From: Saprospiraceae bacterium
Lineage (GTDB): Bacteria; Bacteroidota; Bacteroidia; Chitinophagales; Saprospiraceae
DNA: 64,000 nucleotides
Assembly (NCBI GenBank): GCA_016714985.1
Contig: JADKBS010000006.1
Location: 186,001-250,000 of the forward strand
Direction of reading: 5' to 3'
The notes under the pieces were generated by a model, which saw only the letters and a program-made list of their open reading frames with translations, was not told the DNA's origin and ran no database searches. Position numbers and translations under genes: made by a program. Shown one piece after another: positions 47,770 to 56,109 of this stretch; position 1 is the first letter of the stretch, and each line of letters begins with the position of its first letter.

Positions 47770-49197
47770 TCAAAACTGAAAGTAGATAAAAGCCCCACTG
47801 CCAAACGAGCCAAAGAACGCTATCAATAACAATAATGTCGCAAAAGCCGCAATCCTGAAAGCTGGGTTCCTATAAGCCAATCCATTCCAATGGAGCTTGG
47901 TGTCAGAGATTTCTACCGTTAGCAAAATACCGATCAGCAGCACTCCTTTTACCACCCAAAACTTGTTCATCATGCTCACAAAACTGTAGCCATCTAGGTT
48001 GGTCATGCCAACAATCATGTCGGTGGCAATGCCAAAATCTGAACTGCGGAAATATATCCATGCGAAACAGGTGAAGAAGTAGGTTATGGCGATGTTGATG
48101 GTTACTTTGAGTGCCTTCGGAAAACGTAGCCCATTCATCACTGCCCCAAATGGCTTCCCCAATTGACGTTGCATGACAAGGTACATGCCATGCAAGAAGC
48201 CCCAAAAGACAAAGGTCCAATTAGCCCCGTGCCAAAGGCCGCCAAGCAGCATGGTCAGCATGTTGTTTTTATAAGTAGAGAACTTGCCGTTGCGGTTGCC
48301 GCCAAGTGGGATGTAGAGGTAATCCCGCAGCCAACTCGACAGTGAAATATGCCAGCGCTGCCAGAATTCACTGAAGTTTTGACTGAAATAGGGTTTCTTA
48401 AAGTTTTCGTTGAAATCATAGCCAAGAATTCTAGCAAAGCCGATGGCAATGTCAGAATATCCTGAAAAGTCGCAGTAAATTTGGAATGAATAGAAGACAA
48501 TGCCTATGAGCAAATTGATGCTGGTAAAGGCGTTTGGCTCTTGAAAAACCTGATCAACGAATGGTGCCAATGAATCGGCAACTACACATTTTTTGAAAAA
48601 ACCCCAAAGTACTCGTCCCGTGCCGCTGATGACCCTATCCCAATGGAATTCGTGGTCTTTTTGGAATTGCGGTAAAAAATCGCTTGCCCGAACGATGGGG
48701 CCCGCCACCAACTGTGGCCAGAATGCTACGAAAGTTGCATAGCGAATAAAATCACGTTCTGGAACCAAATGCTTTCTGTAAACATCAATTGTATAACTCA
48801 TGCTCTGGAACGTGTAAAACGAGATGCCTACCGGAAGAATGATACCGAGCGTACCCACATCGGCATTTATGCCAAAAGAGGTCATCATTTCCGCAAAAGA
48901 ATTGATGAAGAAGTCAAAATACTTGAAAAAACCGAGGAAAGTCAGGTTCAGCGTGCAACTGAACACCATCATACGGTAGCGCCGTTTGTCTTCGTGCGCT
49001 TGGTCAATCTTGAGACCGAGCCAATAGTCCATCAATGTACTAATGAAGATTAGGCTTAGGAAGCGCCAGTCCCACCAACCATAGAACAGGTAGCTGCCTG
49101 CTAAGCTCCAAAGCAAACGGGCTTTTCCTTTCAACAGGAAATAGCCCGGCAGGAAAATGGCGATGAATGCCAAAAATGTAAGACTATTAAAAATCAT
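47770..49197 (-). CDS. MBOAT family O-acyltransferase (AlgI-like)
   Basis: 475 residues with about eleven membrane segments. The active His is in LLGGLWHGANWTFVFWG, and the preceding RWHISLSSWLRDYLYIPLGG is typical of AlgI/DltB proteins. The family passes acetyl or other acyl groups across the membrane to surface polysaccharides. Downstream lie an SGNH-type partner and upstream a GDSL-like hydrolase, a small protein and GT2 genes, all on the minus strand, supporting a role in decorating a surface glycan. Confidence 0.9.
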   Translation of the reverse strand: MIFNSLTFLAFIAIFLPGYFLLKGKARLLWSLAGSYLFYGWWDWRFLSLIFISTLMDYWLGLKIDQAHEDKRRYRMMVFSCTLNLTFLGFFKYFDFFINSFAEMMTSFGINADVGTLGIILPVGISFYTFQSMSYTIDVYRKHLVPERDFIRYATFVAFWPQLVAGPIVRASDFLPQFQKDHEFHWDRVISGTGRVLWGFFKKCVVADSLAPFVDQVFQEPNAFTSINLLIGIVFYSFQIYCDFSGYSDIAIGFARILGYDFNENFKKPYFSQNFSEFWQRWHISLSSWLRDYLYIPLGGNRNGKFSTYKNNMLTMLLGGLWHGANWTFVFWGFLHGMYLVMQRQLGKPFGAVMNGLRFPKALKVTINIAITYFFTCFAWIYFRSSDFGIATDMIVGMTNLDGYSFVSMMNKFWVVKGVLLIGILLTVEISDTKLHWNGLAYRNPAFRIAAFATLLLLIAFFGSFGSGAFIYFQF

Positions 49198-49222
49198 AGT
49201 TTCCTCAGAAATGACCCCCCTT

Positions 49223-49921
49223 TCACTGGGTTAATAAAGGTCGGATTTCAGCCGCCCACTTCAAATAGGCCGCACCGTTAATGTGGATTCCGTCCAGTGT
49301 ATAGGCTGCATCCAAATTTCCGTCCAAATCTTTCAGCACACTGTTCACGTCCATAAAAATCAGGTTTTTTGCTGCTGCAAACACCTTAATTCTCTCATTT
49401 AGGGCGTCCACGTCTTCATTGTCCACAGCTGTCGGAGATACGATGTTATTGACGGGAAGTACCGATTGGAGGTATAGTTTCGTCTCAGGGGAACTCTTCA
49501 AAATCTCGTTGACGAGCCGCTCGTATTTCGGCCAGACCGTATCGGGGGAGAAGAATGCGAGGTCATTCACGCCTGCCATCAAGAACAGCTTTGATGGATG
49601 GTGCCGAAGGATTTCTTCAAGGCGCTCCAGCATCCCATCACAATGGTCGCCGGGAATGCCCCGGTTTATGACGTTTGGATTATCGAGCAGTTCTGGCCAT
49701 TCGCCCCAGGCAGTGATACTGTTGCCAAGCATGACGATGGCCCCGTCTTTTGGAGGTAACATTTCAAACAGGTTTTTACGATGGTGATAGGTCTTTTCAA
49801 TGCCCCTACTATTGATTTTTGCCCAGAGGTTTCGCCAGCCACCGTATTTGTGGAGGGCGAAAAACAAGCCTGCGATTAGCAAGATGTTGATTGACCAAGC
49901 GATATAAGTCAATGGCTTCAT
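49223..49921 (-). CDS. Membrane-anchored SGNH/GDSL hydrolase
   Basis: 232 residues: an N-terminal membrane anchor (ILLIAGLFFALHKYGG), block I IVMLGNSITAWGEW with the nucleophile Ser (GNS instead of GDS), block II NRGIPGD, block III AGVNDLAFF with the Asn, and block V YTLDGIHINGAAY with the catalytic Asp/His. It probably removes or transfers acyl groups on a glycan in the periplasm. Its start codon overlaps the stop of the upstream gene (ATGA), a sign of translational coupling. Confidence 0.88.
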   Translation of the reverse strand: MKPLTYIAWSINILLIAGLFFALHKYGGWRNLWAKINSRGIEKTYHHRKNLFEMLPPKDGAIVMLGNSITAWGEWPELLDNPNVINRGIPGDHCDGMLERLEEILRHHPSKLFLMAGVNDLAFFSPDTVWPKYERLVNEILKSSPETKLYLQSVLPVNNIVSPTAVDNEDVDALNERIKVFAAAKNLIFMDVNSVLKDLDGNLDAAYTLDGIHINGAAYLKWAAEIRPLLTQ

Positions 49922-50271
49922 CAGTTGCTTTGTGCCCTAAGCCCTTGCACCGTCTCAAACGCCGATGCCACCGGGAATTCTAATGCCCCCCGCTTCAACA
50001 TTTTCTCCGCATAAAACTGGAGCAGGCCAAACAGCTTTTCTGCTGACTGCCACTCTCCCTCGCCGTTGCGCCACCAACTCAACAATCGGTGGTGGAACTC
50101 ATTGAGTAGGTTGATTTCCGACAATTTTTGCTCGGCACTCAAATCGTCGTTCTCCATCATCACCCGAATTGAAATGGTCAGGTTCACCGATACGAGTCGG
50201 TGGAAATGGGACTTCGTTGTTTCGTCCCATTGATTGATGATGCCAATCGTTTCTTCAGCGGAATATTGCAT
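49921..50271 (-). CDS. Small helical protein of unknown function in the glycan cluster
   Basis: 116 residues, mostly alpha-helical, without signal or membrane segment. It overlaps the GDSL gene by four bases and lies 14 bases after the GT2 gene, so it is part of the operon. The pattern EFHHRLLSWWRNGEGEW is distinctive, but I do not recognise the family. It could be a regulatory or structural partner of the glycosyltransferase. Confidence 0.75.
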   Translation of the reverse strand: MQYSAEETIGIINQWDETTKSHFHRLVSVNLTISIRVMMENDDLSAEQKLSEINLLNEFHHRLLSWWRNGEGEWQSAEKLFGLLQFYAEKMLKRGALEFPVASAFETVQGLRAQSN

Positions 50272-50285
50272 CTCCTAAAATCGGT

Positions 50286-51491
50286 TTATTTCAAAACATC
50301 TTCAATCGTCACACTCACCTTGTGCTCCGTGTGCTTGAAGTTCTTATTTGGATTGGCCATTTTGAACAGCCCTTTTATTTGCCGCAAAACAAAGGAAGGC
50401 ATCGCTGCCACAGCATTCCAAACTGGCTGGGGCGCACGACTGAGTTTCAGCGTCCAAAAAATGGTCAAGATGAACAGTACCACGGCCATTGTGAGGGCCA
50501 AAGATACCCAAGGGTTCAACAGCAAACCAAGCATGGCAAGGCCAAAGGCGGCGAAAAGCATGACGAACATCGGCGGGGCGATGGTCACTAGCCCGAAAAG
50601 CCACTGGTTCCAACTGAAATTTAGGAGGCCACGGCGCAGGATGCCCAGTGAATTCGGGATGTTCTGGAAGTAGCTGAACAACCAGCGGCTGCGCTGCGTC
50701 TCCACGGCGTCGGCATTGGTCACTTTCTCGTCATAGCAAATGGCGTCCCAAGCATAAGCGATTTTTGTGTTTTTGCGGAGCAAAAAATTCTGGAGGATTT
50801 TATCTTCCTGGAGCATCTTCTTCCACTGGTGCTTGCCTTGTTCGATTTCTGGGCTGGCGAGGTACGCCTTGTAAAGCTCCGCCTCCACGGCCATGCCGCT
50901 GCCGCTGATGACTGCCGATGAACCAAGGCGGTAAGGTGCCACACGATCAATAAAATTCTTGTAAAATTCGCCCAAGGCGTCGGCGCTGGCCATCAATGTA
51001 TCGAGGTTTTTAGCGGTGCGCTGCCCTTGAATGGCCAAATAGCCAGCATTTCCGTAGCGGTTCATTTCCGAAAGAAAGTCAGGGTGTGCGAGATTGTCGG
51101 CGTCAAATACAGTGATATACTCATGAGGCCTTACAAAGTTTTCAATGCCGTTGATGATGCTTTTGGCCTTGAGATTTAGCGCTTCATCGGGTCGCAACAC
51201 CGTCAGGCGCTCGTCTTCGATATCCCAGTTGCGGAGGTCACAACCATCGGCCACAAGGTAGATATGATGCTTGGTGTGGCGCTGCTTTAGCAACGATTTC
51301 ACGAGGCCCTTGGCAATATCAACGTTCTTATAGGCGGTGATGATATTGCCGAAATCGAATGACTTAGGCTGGTCAGGCTCCTTGAGCTTTTCGGTGGTGA
51401 ACAATGAAAGAAAAGTATTCAATGTTGGCAGCACTAAAAAGAAAATCAAGACAGCTGATACAATTACGTAAGTTAAGTTAATGAATTCCAT
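50286..51491 (-). CDS. Membrane glycosyltransferase family 2
   Basis: 401 residues: one N-terminal and two to three C-terminal membrane segments around a GT-A domain. Catalytic features: the DxD form in TVFDADNLAHPDF, the EDK acidic motif in MLQEDKILQNF and the QxxRW motif in ETQRSRWLFSYF, as in processive cellulose/hyaluronan/PNAG synthase-like enzymes. It is the first gene of the acyltransferase operon on its strand. The polymer and donor sugar are unknown. Confidence 0.88.
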   Translation of the reverse strand: MEFINLTYVIVSAVLIFFLVLPTLNTFLSLFTTEKLKEPDQPKSFDFGNIITAYKNVDIAKGLVKSLLKQRHTKHHIYLVADGCDLRNWDIEDERLTVLRPDEALNLKAKSIINGIENFVRPHEYITVFDADNLAHPDFLSEMNRYGNAGYLAIQGQRTAKNLDTLMASADALGEFYKNFIDRVAPYRLGSSAVISGSGMAVEAELYKAYLASPEIEQGKHQWKKMLQEDKILQNFLLRKNTKIAYAWDAICYDEKVTNADAVETQRSRWLFSYFQNIPNSLGILRRGLLNFSWNQWLFGLVTIAPPMFVMLFAAFGLAMLGLLLNPWVSLALTMAVVLFILTIFWTLKLSRAPQPVWNAVAAMPSFVLRQIKGLFKMANPNKNFKHTEHKVSVTIEDVLK

Positions 51492-51654
51492 CGTGCTTGT
51501 TCAGTGTTTTGGCAAAAATAAGAATGTGACTCCATTGGAGCATGTTCGGGGTTTGTCAGGCCCAGTTGTATTTGTGTAAGAATTGTCAGAAAAAAATAAG
51601 GGGGTAGCGTATCGTGACTTGCACGTGAAGGGGATCGGCAAGGTTGCTCTAAAA

Positions 51655-51972
51655 GTTCGGGGGGTAGAGTCTGGTATCTTTTGGTTTTGGGACAGCCACA
51701 AAAAATCTGAAATCGTCTATCTTGTTTCTATAACCCATGTTCACATCAAAAGGATTTATGATTTCAACTGTATGAAATATGATTTCAGATTGAGGGGAAA
51801 AAAGTTCGGGGGGTAGAGTCTGGTATCTTTTGGTTTTGGGACAGTCACAAAAAATCTGAAATCGTCTATCTTGTTTCTGAAATCAATGTTCACATCAAAA
51901 GGATTTATGATTTAAGCTGCAGGATATATGATTTCAGATTGAGGGAAAAAAGTTCGGGGGGTAGAGACTGGC
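51655..51972. repeat. 149-bp tandem repeat between glycosyltransferase genes
   Basis: Two full units (51655-51803, 51804-51951) and the start of a third (51952 on) share GTTCGGGGGGTAGAG and a long body. Each unit holds AATCTGAAATC and its complement GATTTCAGATT about 85 bases apart. Related GGGGTAG motifs flank the array at about 51596 and 52030. The remainder of 51492-52006 shows no gene. Confidence 0.85.
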
Positions 51973-52006
51973 TTATAATTTAGGTTTTTCGAGGCCAGTT
52001 CTTTCA

Positions 52007-52939
52007 TCAAGTTGCCTTGAGTGAAAAAATAAGGGGAGTAGAGCTTGGACTTATTTTTTGTTCGGTGAAATTCCACCGGATTGCTTTCAGGAATGCTTTG
52101 AGATTTGCCCAATCGCCTTTAAGGGCCAACATCAAGGTGTTTTTTGGGATGGTGAACAAGAACAGGAACACACAAAACGCCCTCCATTGATTACTTGTCT
52201 TGTTGCGCCGAATAAATAACAATCGGTTGCGGTTGATGTAATAGGTCTTCAAGGCACTGATTTTCCCAACCGAATAGCTTTCCTTGTGGTAAATCTTTGC
52301 ATTGGGTTCAGTCCACACATCGTAACCAGCCCTTCGGATTTGTTCGCACCAGTCCAACTCCTCGTAGTACAGAAAGAAATCTTCTGACATCATTCCTGCC
52401 TTGTTCAAAACTTCACGGGGCACCATCATGGCTGCACCGTGTGCATAGGCGGTTGGTTGTGCTTTTTGATACTGTCCGTTGTCCAATTCCCGCTCGCCGA
52501 GAGTGCTGTTCCGGGCAGTGAGCGGATGAACGTGCGTAGTACCAACGTACTGTATCACGTCCTGCTCACTACCCGGTCTAGCGTTATGGTAACAAATTTT
52601 CGGACTTGCGATGCCGATTCCGGAATTTGTGCTGAACAACTTCAGGAGGGTTTCGATAGCCCCATCGGTCAATTCAGCATCGTTGTTGAGGAAGAACAAG
52701 AAGTCGCCCTTGCTTGCCTTAATGCCAAGGTTGTTGCCACCCGCAAAGCCAAGGTTCTTTTCGCTTCTGACATATATTACTTCCGGAAAATGGTTTTTCA
52801 GGTATTCGCCCGGGTCATTCGCCGAGGCATTGTCAACTACCACGACTTCCACGTCTTTTCCACCGAACTTGCGCACAGATTCCAGCAATTCACAAGTTAC
52901 TTCTAATGAATTGTAGTTTACGGTAATAATGGAAACCAT
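52007..52939 (-). CDS. Glycosyltransferase family 2 (rhamnosyltransferase-like)
   Basis: 310 residues of the WbbL-like GT2 group: SIITVNYNSLEVTCELLESV at the start, VVVVDNASANDPGEYL, NLGFAGGNNLGIKASKGDF, the DxD-like FLNNDAEL and FFLYYEELDWCEQIRRAGYD. It adds a sugar, often rhamnose, to a lipid-linked intermediate of a surface polysaccharide. The last residues after TEQK are of low quality and may come from a one-base error in an A-run; the true end may be a few bases earlier. Confidence 0.88.
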   Translation of the reverse strand: MVSIITVNYNSLEVTCELLESVRKFGGKDVEVVVVDNASANDPGEYLKNHFPEVIYVRSEKNLGFAGGNNLGIKASKGDFLFFLNNDAELTDGAIETLLKLFSTNSGIGIASPKICYHNARPGSEQDVIQYVGTTHVHPLTARNSTLGERELDNGQYQKAQPTAYAHGAAMMVPREVLNKAGMMSEDFFLYYEELDWCEQIRRAGYDVWTEPNAKIYHKESYSVGKISALKTYYINRNRLLFIRRNKTSNQWRAFCVFLFLFTIPKNTLMLALKGDWANLKAFLKAIRWNFTEQKISPSSTPLIFSLKAT

Positions 52940-53030
52940 TGTTGTATTTCGGATTTCGTTTGGCGGATGGCGGATTTGTGTCGGTAAACAAGTATTTCAC
53001 CCACAATCCGCAATCCGACATTAACGACCT

Positions 53031-54127
53031 TTAGACGTTTTCTTCTTGAATAAGCGCAAACGGGGTCTTTGCAATGATTTTCAAATCGTACCAAAAGAGT
53101 GCTTATCAGCATAAGCCACATCCAAGCCAATCCGCTCTTCGGTGGACATATCGTTTTTGCCACGTTTGGTCACCTGCCATAGCCCAGTGAGGCCAGCCGG
53201 TGCGAGAAAACGTTTTGCCCAAAGGTCACGGGTCAACTGTTCTGCTTCATACATAGGGAGCGGCCTATTGCCAACCACTGACATATCGCCCTTCAGTACG
53301 TTGAACATTTGTGGCAACTCATCAATACTGGTCTTGCGGATGAGCCTTCCAATCTTCGTCACCCTTGGGTCGTTGTTTATTTTGGTGAACAGCGGGCCAT
53401 TGTTGTTGGCTGTATATTGGTTCAAGTGGGCAAGGTCTTTAAGCCGCTGGTCGGCATTCTGGTACATCGAACGGAACTTCAAGAAATCGAAGACTTGATA
53501 ACCGGTACCAACGCGTTTGGAACGGTAAATGATGGGCCCCCTCGACTCAAGTTTGATGGCCAATGCCACCAAAAGGAGCAGTGGACTAATGAGTAGGATT
53601 ATGGAGCTCGCAAAAAGGATGTCGAAAACCCTTTTGGCAGGCGAGATATGTACGCCGAATTGTTCTACTTCTTCTTCCACTTGTACATCAAATTCACGCT
53701 TGAAATCTGCCAAAAATTCAACACGCTCTTTGAGTACTTGCCAATGTACAGGAACATCGTAATAGTCATCGAACCCAAGTTCCATCGCTGCCAACTTATG
53801 GTTCAGGCCATCACGGTTCATGGCTATTAGCGGCAGATATTTCAGTTGGGGATGTGTCTTCACATTTTGAAGCAACAAAAAATTCTCTTCTTCCAAAGAT
53901 CCAAACTCACACACAATGGCTTTGGGCAGGTCCACATTTTCATGGGATGCCATAGCTTTGTGAAGCCATTGAAAAGCTAAGAATGAGTTTTCGAAATCAC
54001 GAATCTTAAAGGCATTTTCAATGCCGGAAGCATTGATAAGGCATTCGTTGAAGGAGCCATCAAAGCCGAGGACTATAATTTCATCAAGAAATCCAGAAGG
54101 ATTTTGTTTAGGTAAATTTGAGTTCAT
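53031..54127 (-). CDS. Pseudo-receiver domain fused to an initiating sugar-phosphate transferase (one apparent single-base deletion)
   Basis: The N-terminal ~140 residues have the length and pattern of a response-regulator receiver (IIVLGF, AIVCEFGS, YLPLIAMN, ELGFDDYYDVPV) but lack the acidic pair, the phospho-Asp and the conserved Lys. After a short linker comes a bacterial sugar transferase (KRVFDILFAS, YRSKRVG, FLKFRSM, KTSIDELPQ, VVGNRPLP, GLTGLWQV), which moves a sugar phosphate onto undecaprenyl phosphate. The frame breaks at AAAA 53093-53096; one more base restores HSFWYDLKIIAKTPFALIQE and a stop at 53031. 365 residues from the ATG at 54127. It lies downstream of a true response regulator gene. 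Confidence 0.88.
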
Positions 54128-54206
54128 AATGCCGTTTTGATTTGTTACCAAGGGAGTTTGTGACGAATTCAGTCAAACTCCAATCAAGTTTATCGTTCTC
54201 TTTTTT

Positions 54207-54605
54207 TCAATTCAGGGCATAATTCTGAACGCCCGAAAACACTAGTTCTATTTTTTTCTTTAGGGAGATGGGATTGAAGGGCTTGACCAAATAGTCATCA
54301 ACCCCCCACATGAGGCAGTTGCGCATATCTTCTTCGCCATCATTTCCAGAAACGACAATTACTGGTATGTCCCTGTAGAACCCACTTTGACGAATATTTC
54401 TTAGGAAATCACTGCCACTGAGTCGTGGCATGCTCATGTCAAGCAGAATGAGGTCGGGCAGATTGCCTTTTGTCAACCAAGCCATGCCATCAAAGCCATC
54501 TTTCTTGGTTACAACGTCATAAATTTTGCTAAGCATCGTGCCCAGCAAAAGCCTAATACTTTCATGATCCTCAATAATCAGGATCCTTTTCTTGGCGATG
54601 TTCAT
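54207..54605 (-). CDS. Stand-alone response regulator (receiver domain only)
   Basis: 132 residues from the ATG at 54605 (MNIAKKRILIIEDHE). All receiver landmarks are present: acidic pair in IIEDHE, phospho-Asp in LILLDMSMPRLSG, the Ser/Thr in IVVSGND and the Lys in DDYLVKPFNP. No output domain follows, so it likely works by protein contact, CheY/Spo0F-like. It lies 79 bases upstream of the pseudo-receiver/sugar transferase gene, in the same direction; no histidine kinase is in the window. Confidence 0.9.
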   Translation of the reverse strand: MNIAKKRILIIEDHESIRLLLGTMLSKIYDVVTKKDGFDGMAWLTKGNLPDLILLDMSMPRLSGSDFLRNIRQSGFYRDIPVIVVSGNDGEEDMRNCLMWGVDDYLVKPFNPISLKKKIELVFSGVQNYALN

Positions 54606-54856
54606 GTTTGTTTCTGTTTTGGTTAATAACTGAAATAAAAATGCCCTTAACAAACGTTTTGGTGACGTTGCCTTTTTTTTTGACCGAGGGAGAATCATGA
54701 CATGTGCCTAAATGCGCTCTCTATATGAATGGGGAGTGAAAAACGCAATGGCCTGAGAGGAGAAATTCTCTTTGATTGGAAAAATCCATCGAATCGGTTA
54801 AGGGAAATACGGGGAGATAAATACAGCTCTTAGTAAGATTGTCAAATTTGGAATCA

Positions 54857-54886
54857 CAAAGGTAATTACAAAATTGTTAAAACAAA
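54857..54886 (-). promoter_or_regulatory. Promoter of the response regulator gene
   Basis: On the minus strand: TTTG (54883-54886), 18 bases, TACCTTTG (54857-54864). The leader would be about 245 bases. Confidence 0.6.
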
Positions 54887-55139
54887 ACCTTGGTCAAACC
54901 TTTTTTACGTCACAAAGTTACGTCAAACATTTTCATGATTTCAATGAATCTTTCAGAAAATGTTGAAAAAAAATTGGCAGCATGAAGATTAGCTAGGATT
55001 TGATGTTGGTTTTTGACGTCACAGAAAATAGATTTTAGAGAATTTTAGTGACAAAAAACACCATTTTGCCAATAATTCGAGGACTTTTCCATGTCACAAT
55101 GCTCAATAATTACTTTAAAGACGAAGGAGTTTTAGTTAG
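54887..55139. other. Upstream region with several ACGTCA motifs
   Basis: ACGTCA occurs at about 54906 and 54921, 15 bases apart, and the full palindrome TGACGTCA at about 55017. They lie just upstream of the response regulator promoter and could be regulator sites. No gene is visible; the EVE-domain gene ends at 55140. Confidence 0.35.
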
Positions 55140-55559
55140 TCACATCGGGAATGGCGTTTCTCCAATTTTCAAAATGGTCTCAAATGCTTCTCTTTCAAGT
55201 GGCATGACAGAGAGCCGTCCAATTCTGACCAATGCAATATTTTGCAAGGACGGGTTCGATTTGATTTGCGAGAGGTGAACCACTTTGTTCAACTTGCCCC
55301 ATGGCACTACCTCCACTACTGACCAGTCACCTTCCAAAGCGGTAGGGTCAGGGTAAAACTCCTTAGAGACCTTGCATATCCCTACCACTTCTTTGTCGTC
55401 CACACTATGGTAGAAAAGCACAGGGTCATTCAATTTCATTGCCCTTAGGTTGTTTCGGGCAGCGTAATTCCTAACGCCACTCCAAACAGTGCTACCATCT
55501 TTGATAAGGTCATCAAAGCTGTACTCGCCAGGTTCAGATTTTATCAACCAGAAATTCAT
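55140..55559 (-). CDS. EVE domain protein
   Basis: 139 residues made of a single EVE (PUA-like) domain: NFWLIKSEPGEYSFDDL, WSGVRNYAARNNLRAMK, DPVLFYHS, GICKVSKEFYPD and IGRLSVMPL. EVE domains read modified bases in DNA or RNA. Length matches stand-alone bacterial EVE proteins. It is the last gene of an operon behind an RNA methyltransferase, which suggests, but does not prove, a link to RNA modification. Confidence 0.92.
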   Translation of the reverse strand: MNFWLIKSEPGEYSFDDLIKDGSTVWSGVRNYAARNNLRAMKLNDPVLFYHSVDDKEVVGICKVSKEFYPDPTALEGDWSVVEVVPWGKLNKVVHLSQIKSNPSLQNIALVRIGRLSVMPLEREAFETILKIGETPFPM

Positions 55560-55575
55560 AGGACATTTTTGAGTT

Positions 55576-56109
55576 TTACTTGAAATTGTAACGTTTTGCC
55601 GCTTCCCAAGCCACTATGCCGGCACAAACAGCCACATTCAGTGAATGCTTTGTGCCAAATTGTGGAATCTCTATGCAGCCATCGCAAGCATGTAGTACAT
55701 CATCACCAACGCCATCTACTTCATTCCCAAAAACCAAGGCCAATTTGCCGATGCCTTGGAAGTCAAGACTTTGCAGCGGTATGCTTCCTTCGGCTTGTTC
55801 AACTGCCCAAATTTCATAGCCAGCTGCTTTTAGTTTGGCTAGCGCTTCAAGTGAGTTCGTACAATACTCCCAAGACACTGTTTCCGTTGAACCAAGCGCT
55901 GTCTTTAGGATTTCACGATGGGGTGGGGTAGCCGTGATGCCGCAAAGGTAGATTTTCTCCAATGCAAAGGCATCGGAAGTCCTGAAAATCGAGCCTACAT
56001 TCAACGCAGACCTGATATGGTCAAGCAGAATTGCTACAGGAATTTTCTTGGTCGAGGCGAAGGCACCAGGGCTTAGCCTGTCCAATTCATTCATAGTTAG
56101 TTTTCGCAT
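55576..56109 (-). CDS. TrmH/SpoU family RNA methyltransferase
   Basis: 177 residues from the ATG at 56109 (an ATG at 56094 is also possible). The knotted methyltransferase motifs are present: ILLDHIRSALNVGSIFRTSD, KLALVFGNEVDGVGDD and TKHSLNVAVCAGIVAWE. It uses SAM to methylate a ribose 2'-OH of tRNA or rRNA. Its start overlaps the end of the upstream glycosyltransferase gene by 13 bases, so the two are translationally coupled. Confidence 0.9.
   Translation of the reverse strand: MRKLTMNELDRLSPGAFASTKKIPVAILLDHIRSALNVGSIFRTSDAFALEKIYLCGITATPPHREILKTALGSTETVSWEYCTNSLEALAKLKAAGYEIWAVEQAEGSIPLQSLDFQGIGKLALVFGNEVDGVGDDVLHACDGCIEIPQFGTKHSLNVAVCAGIVAWEAAKRYNFK

Noticed and set aside
51655..51972. 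Possible CRISPR array
   Set aside because: Units are 149 bp, nearly identical over their whole length and adjacent; there are no unique spacers or short repeats.
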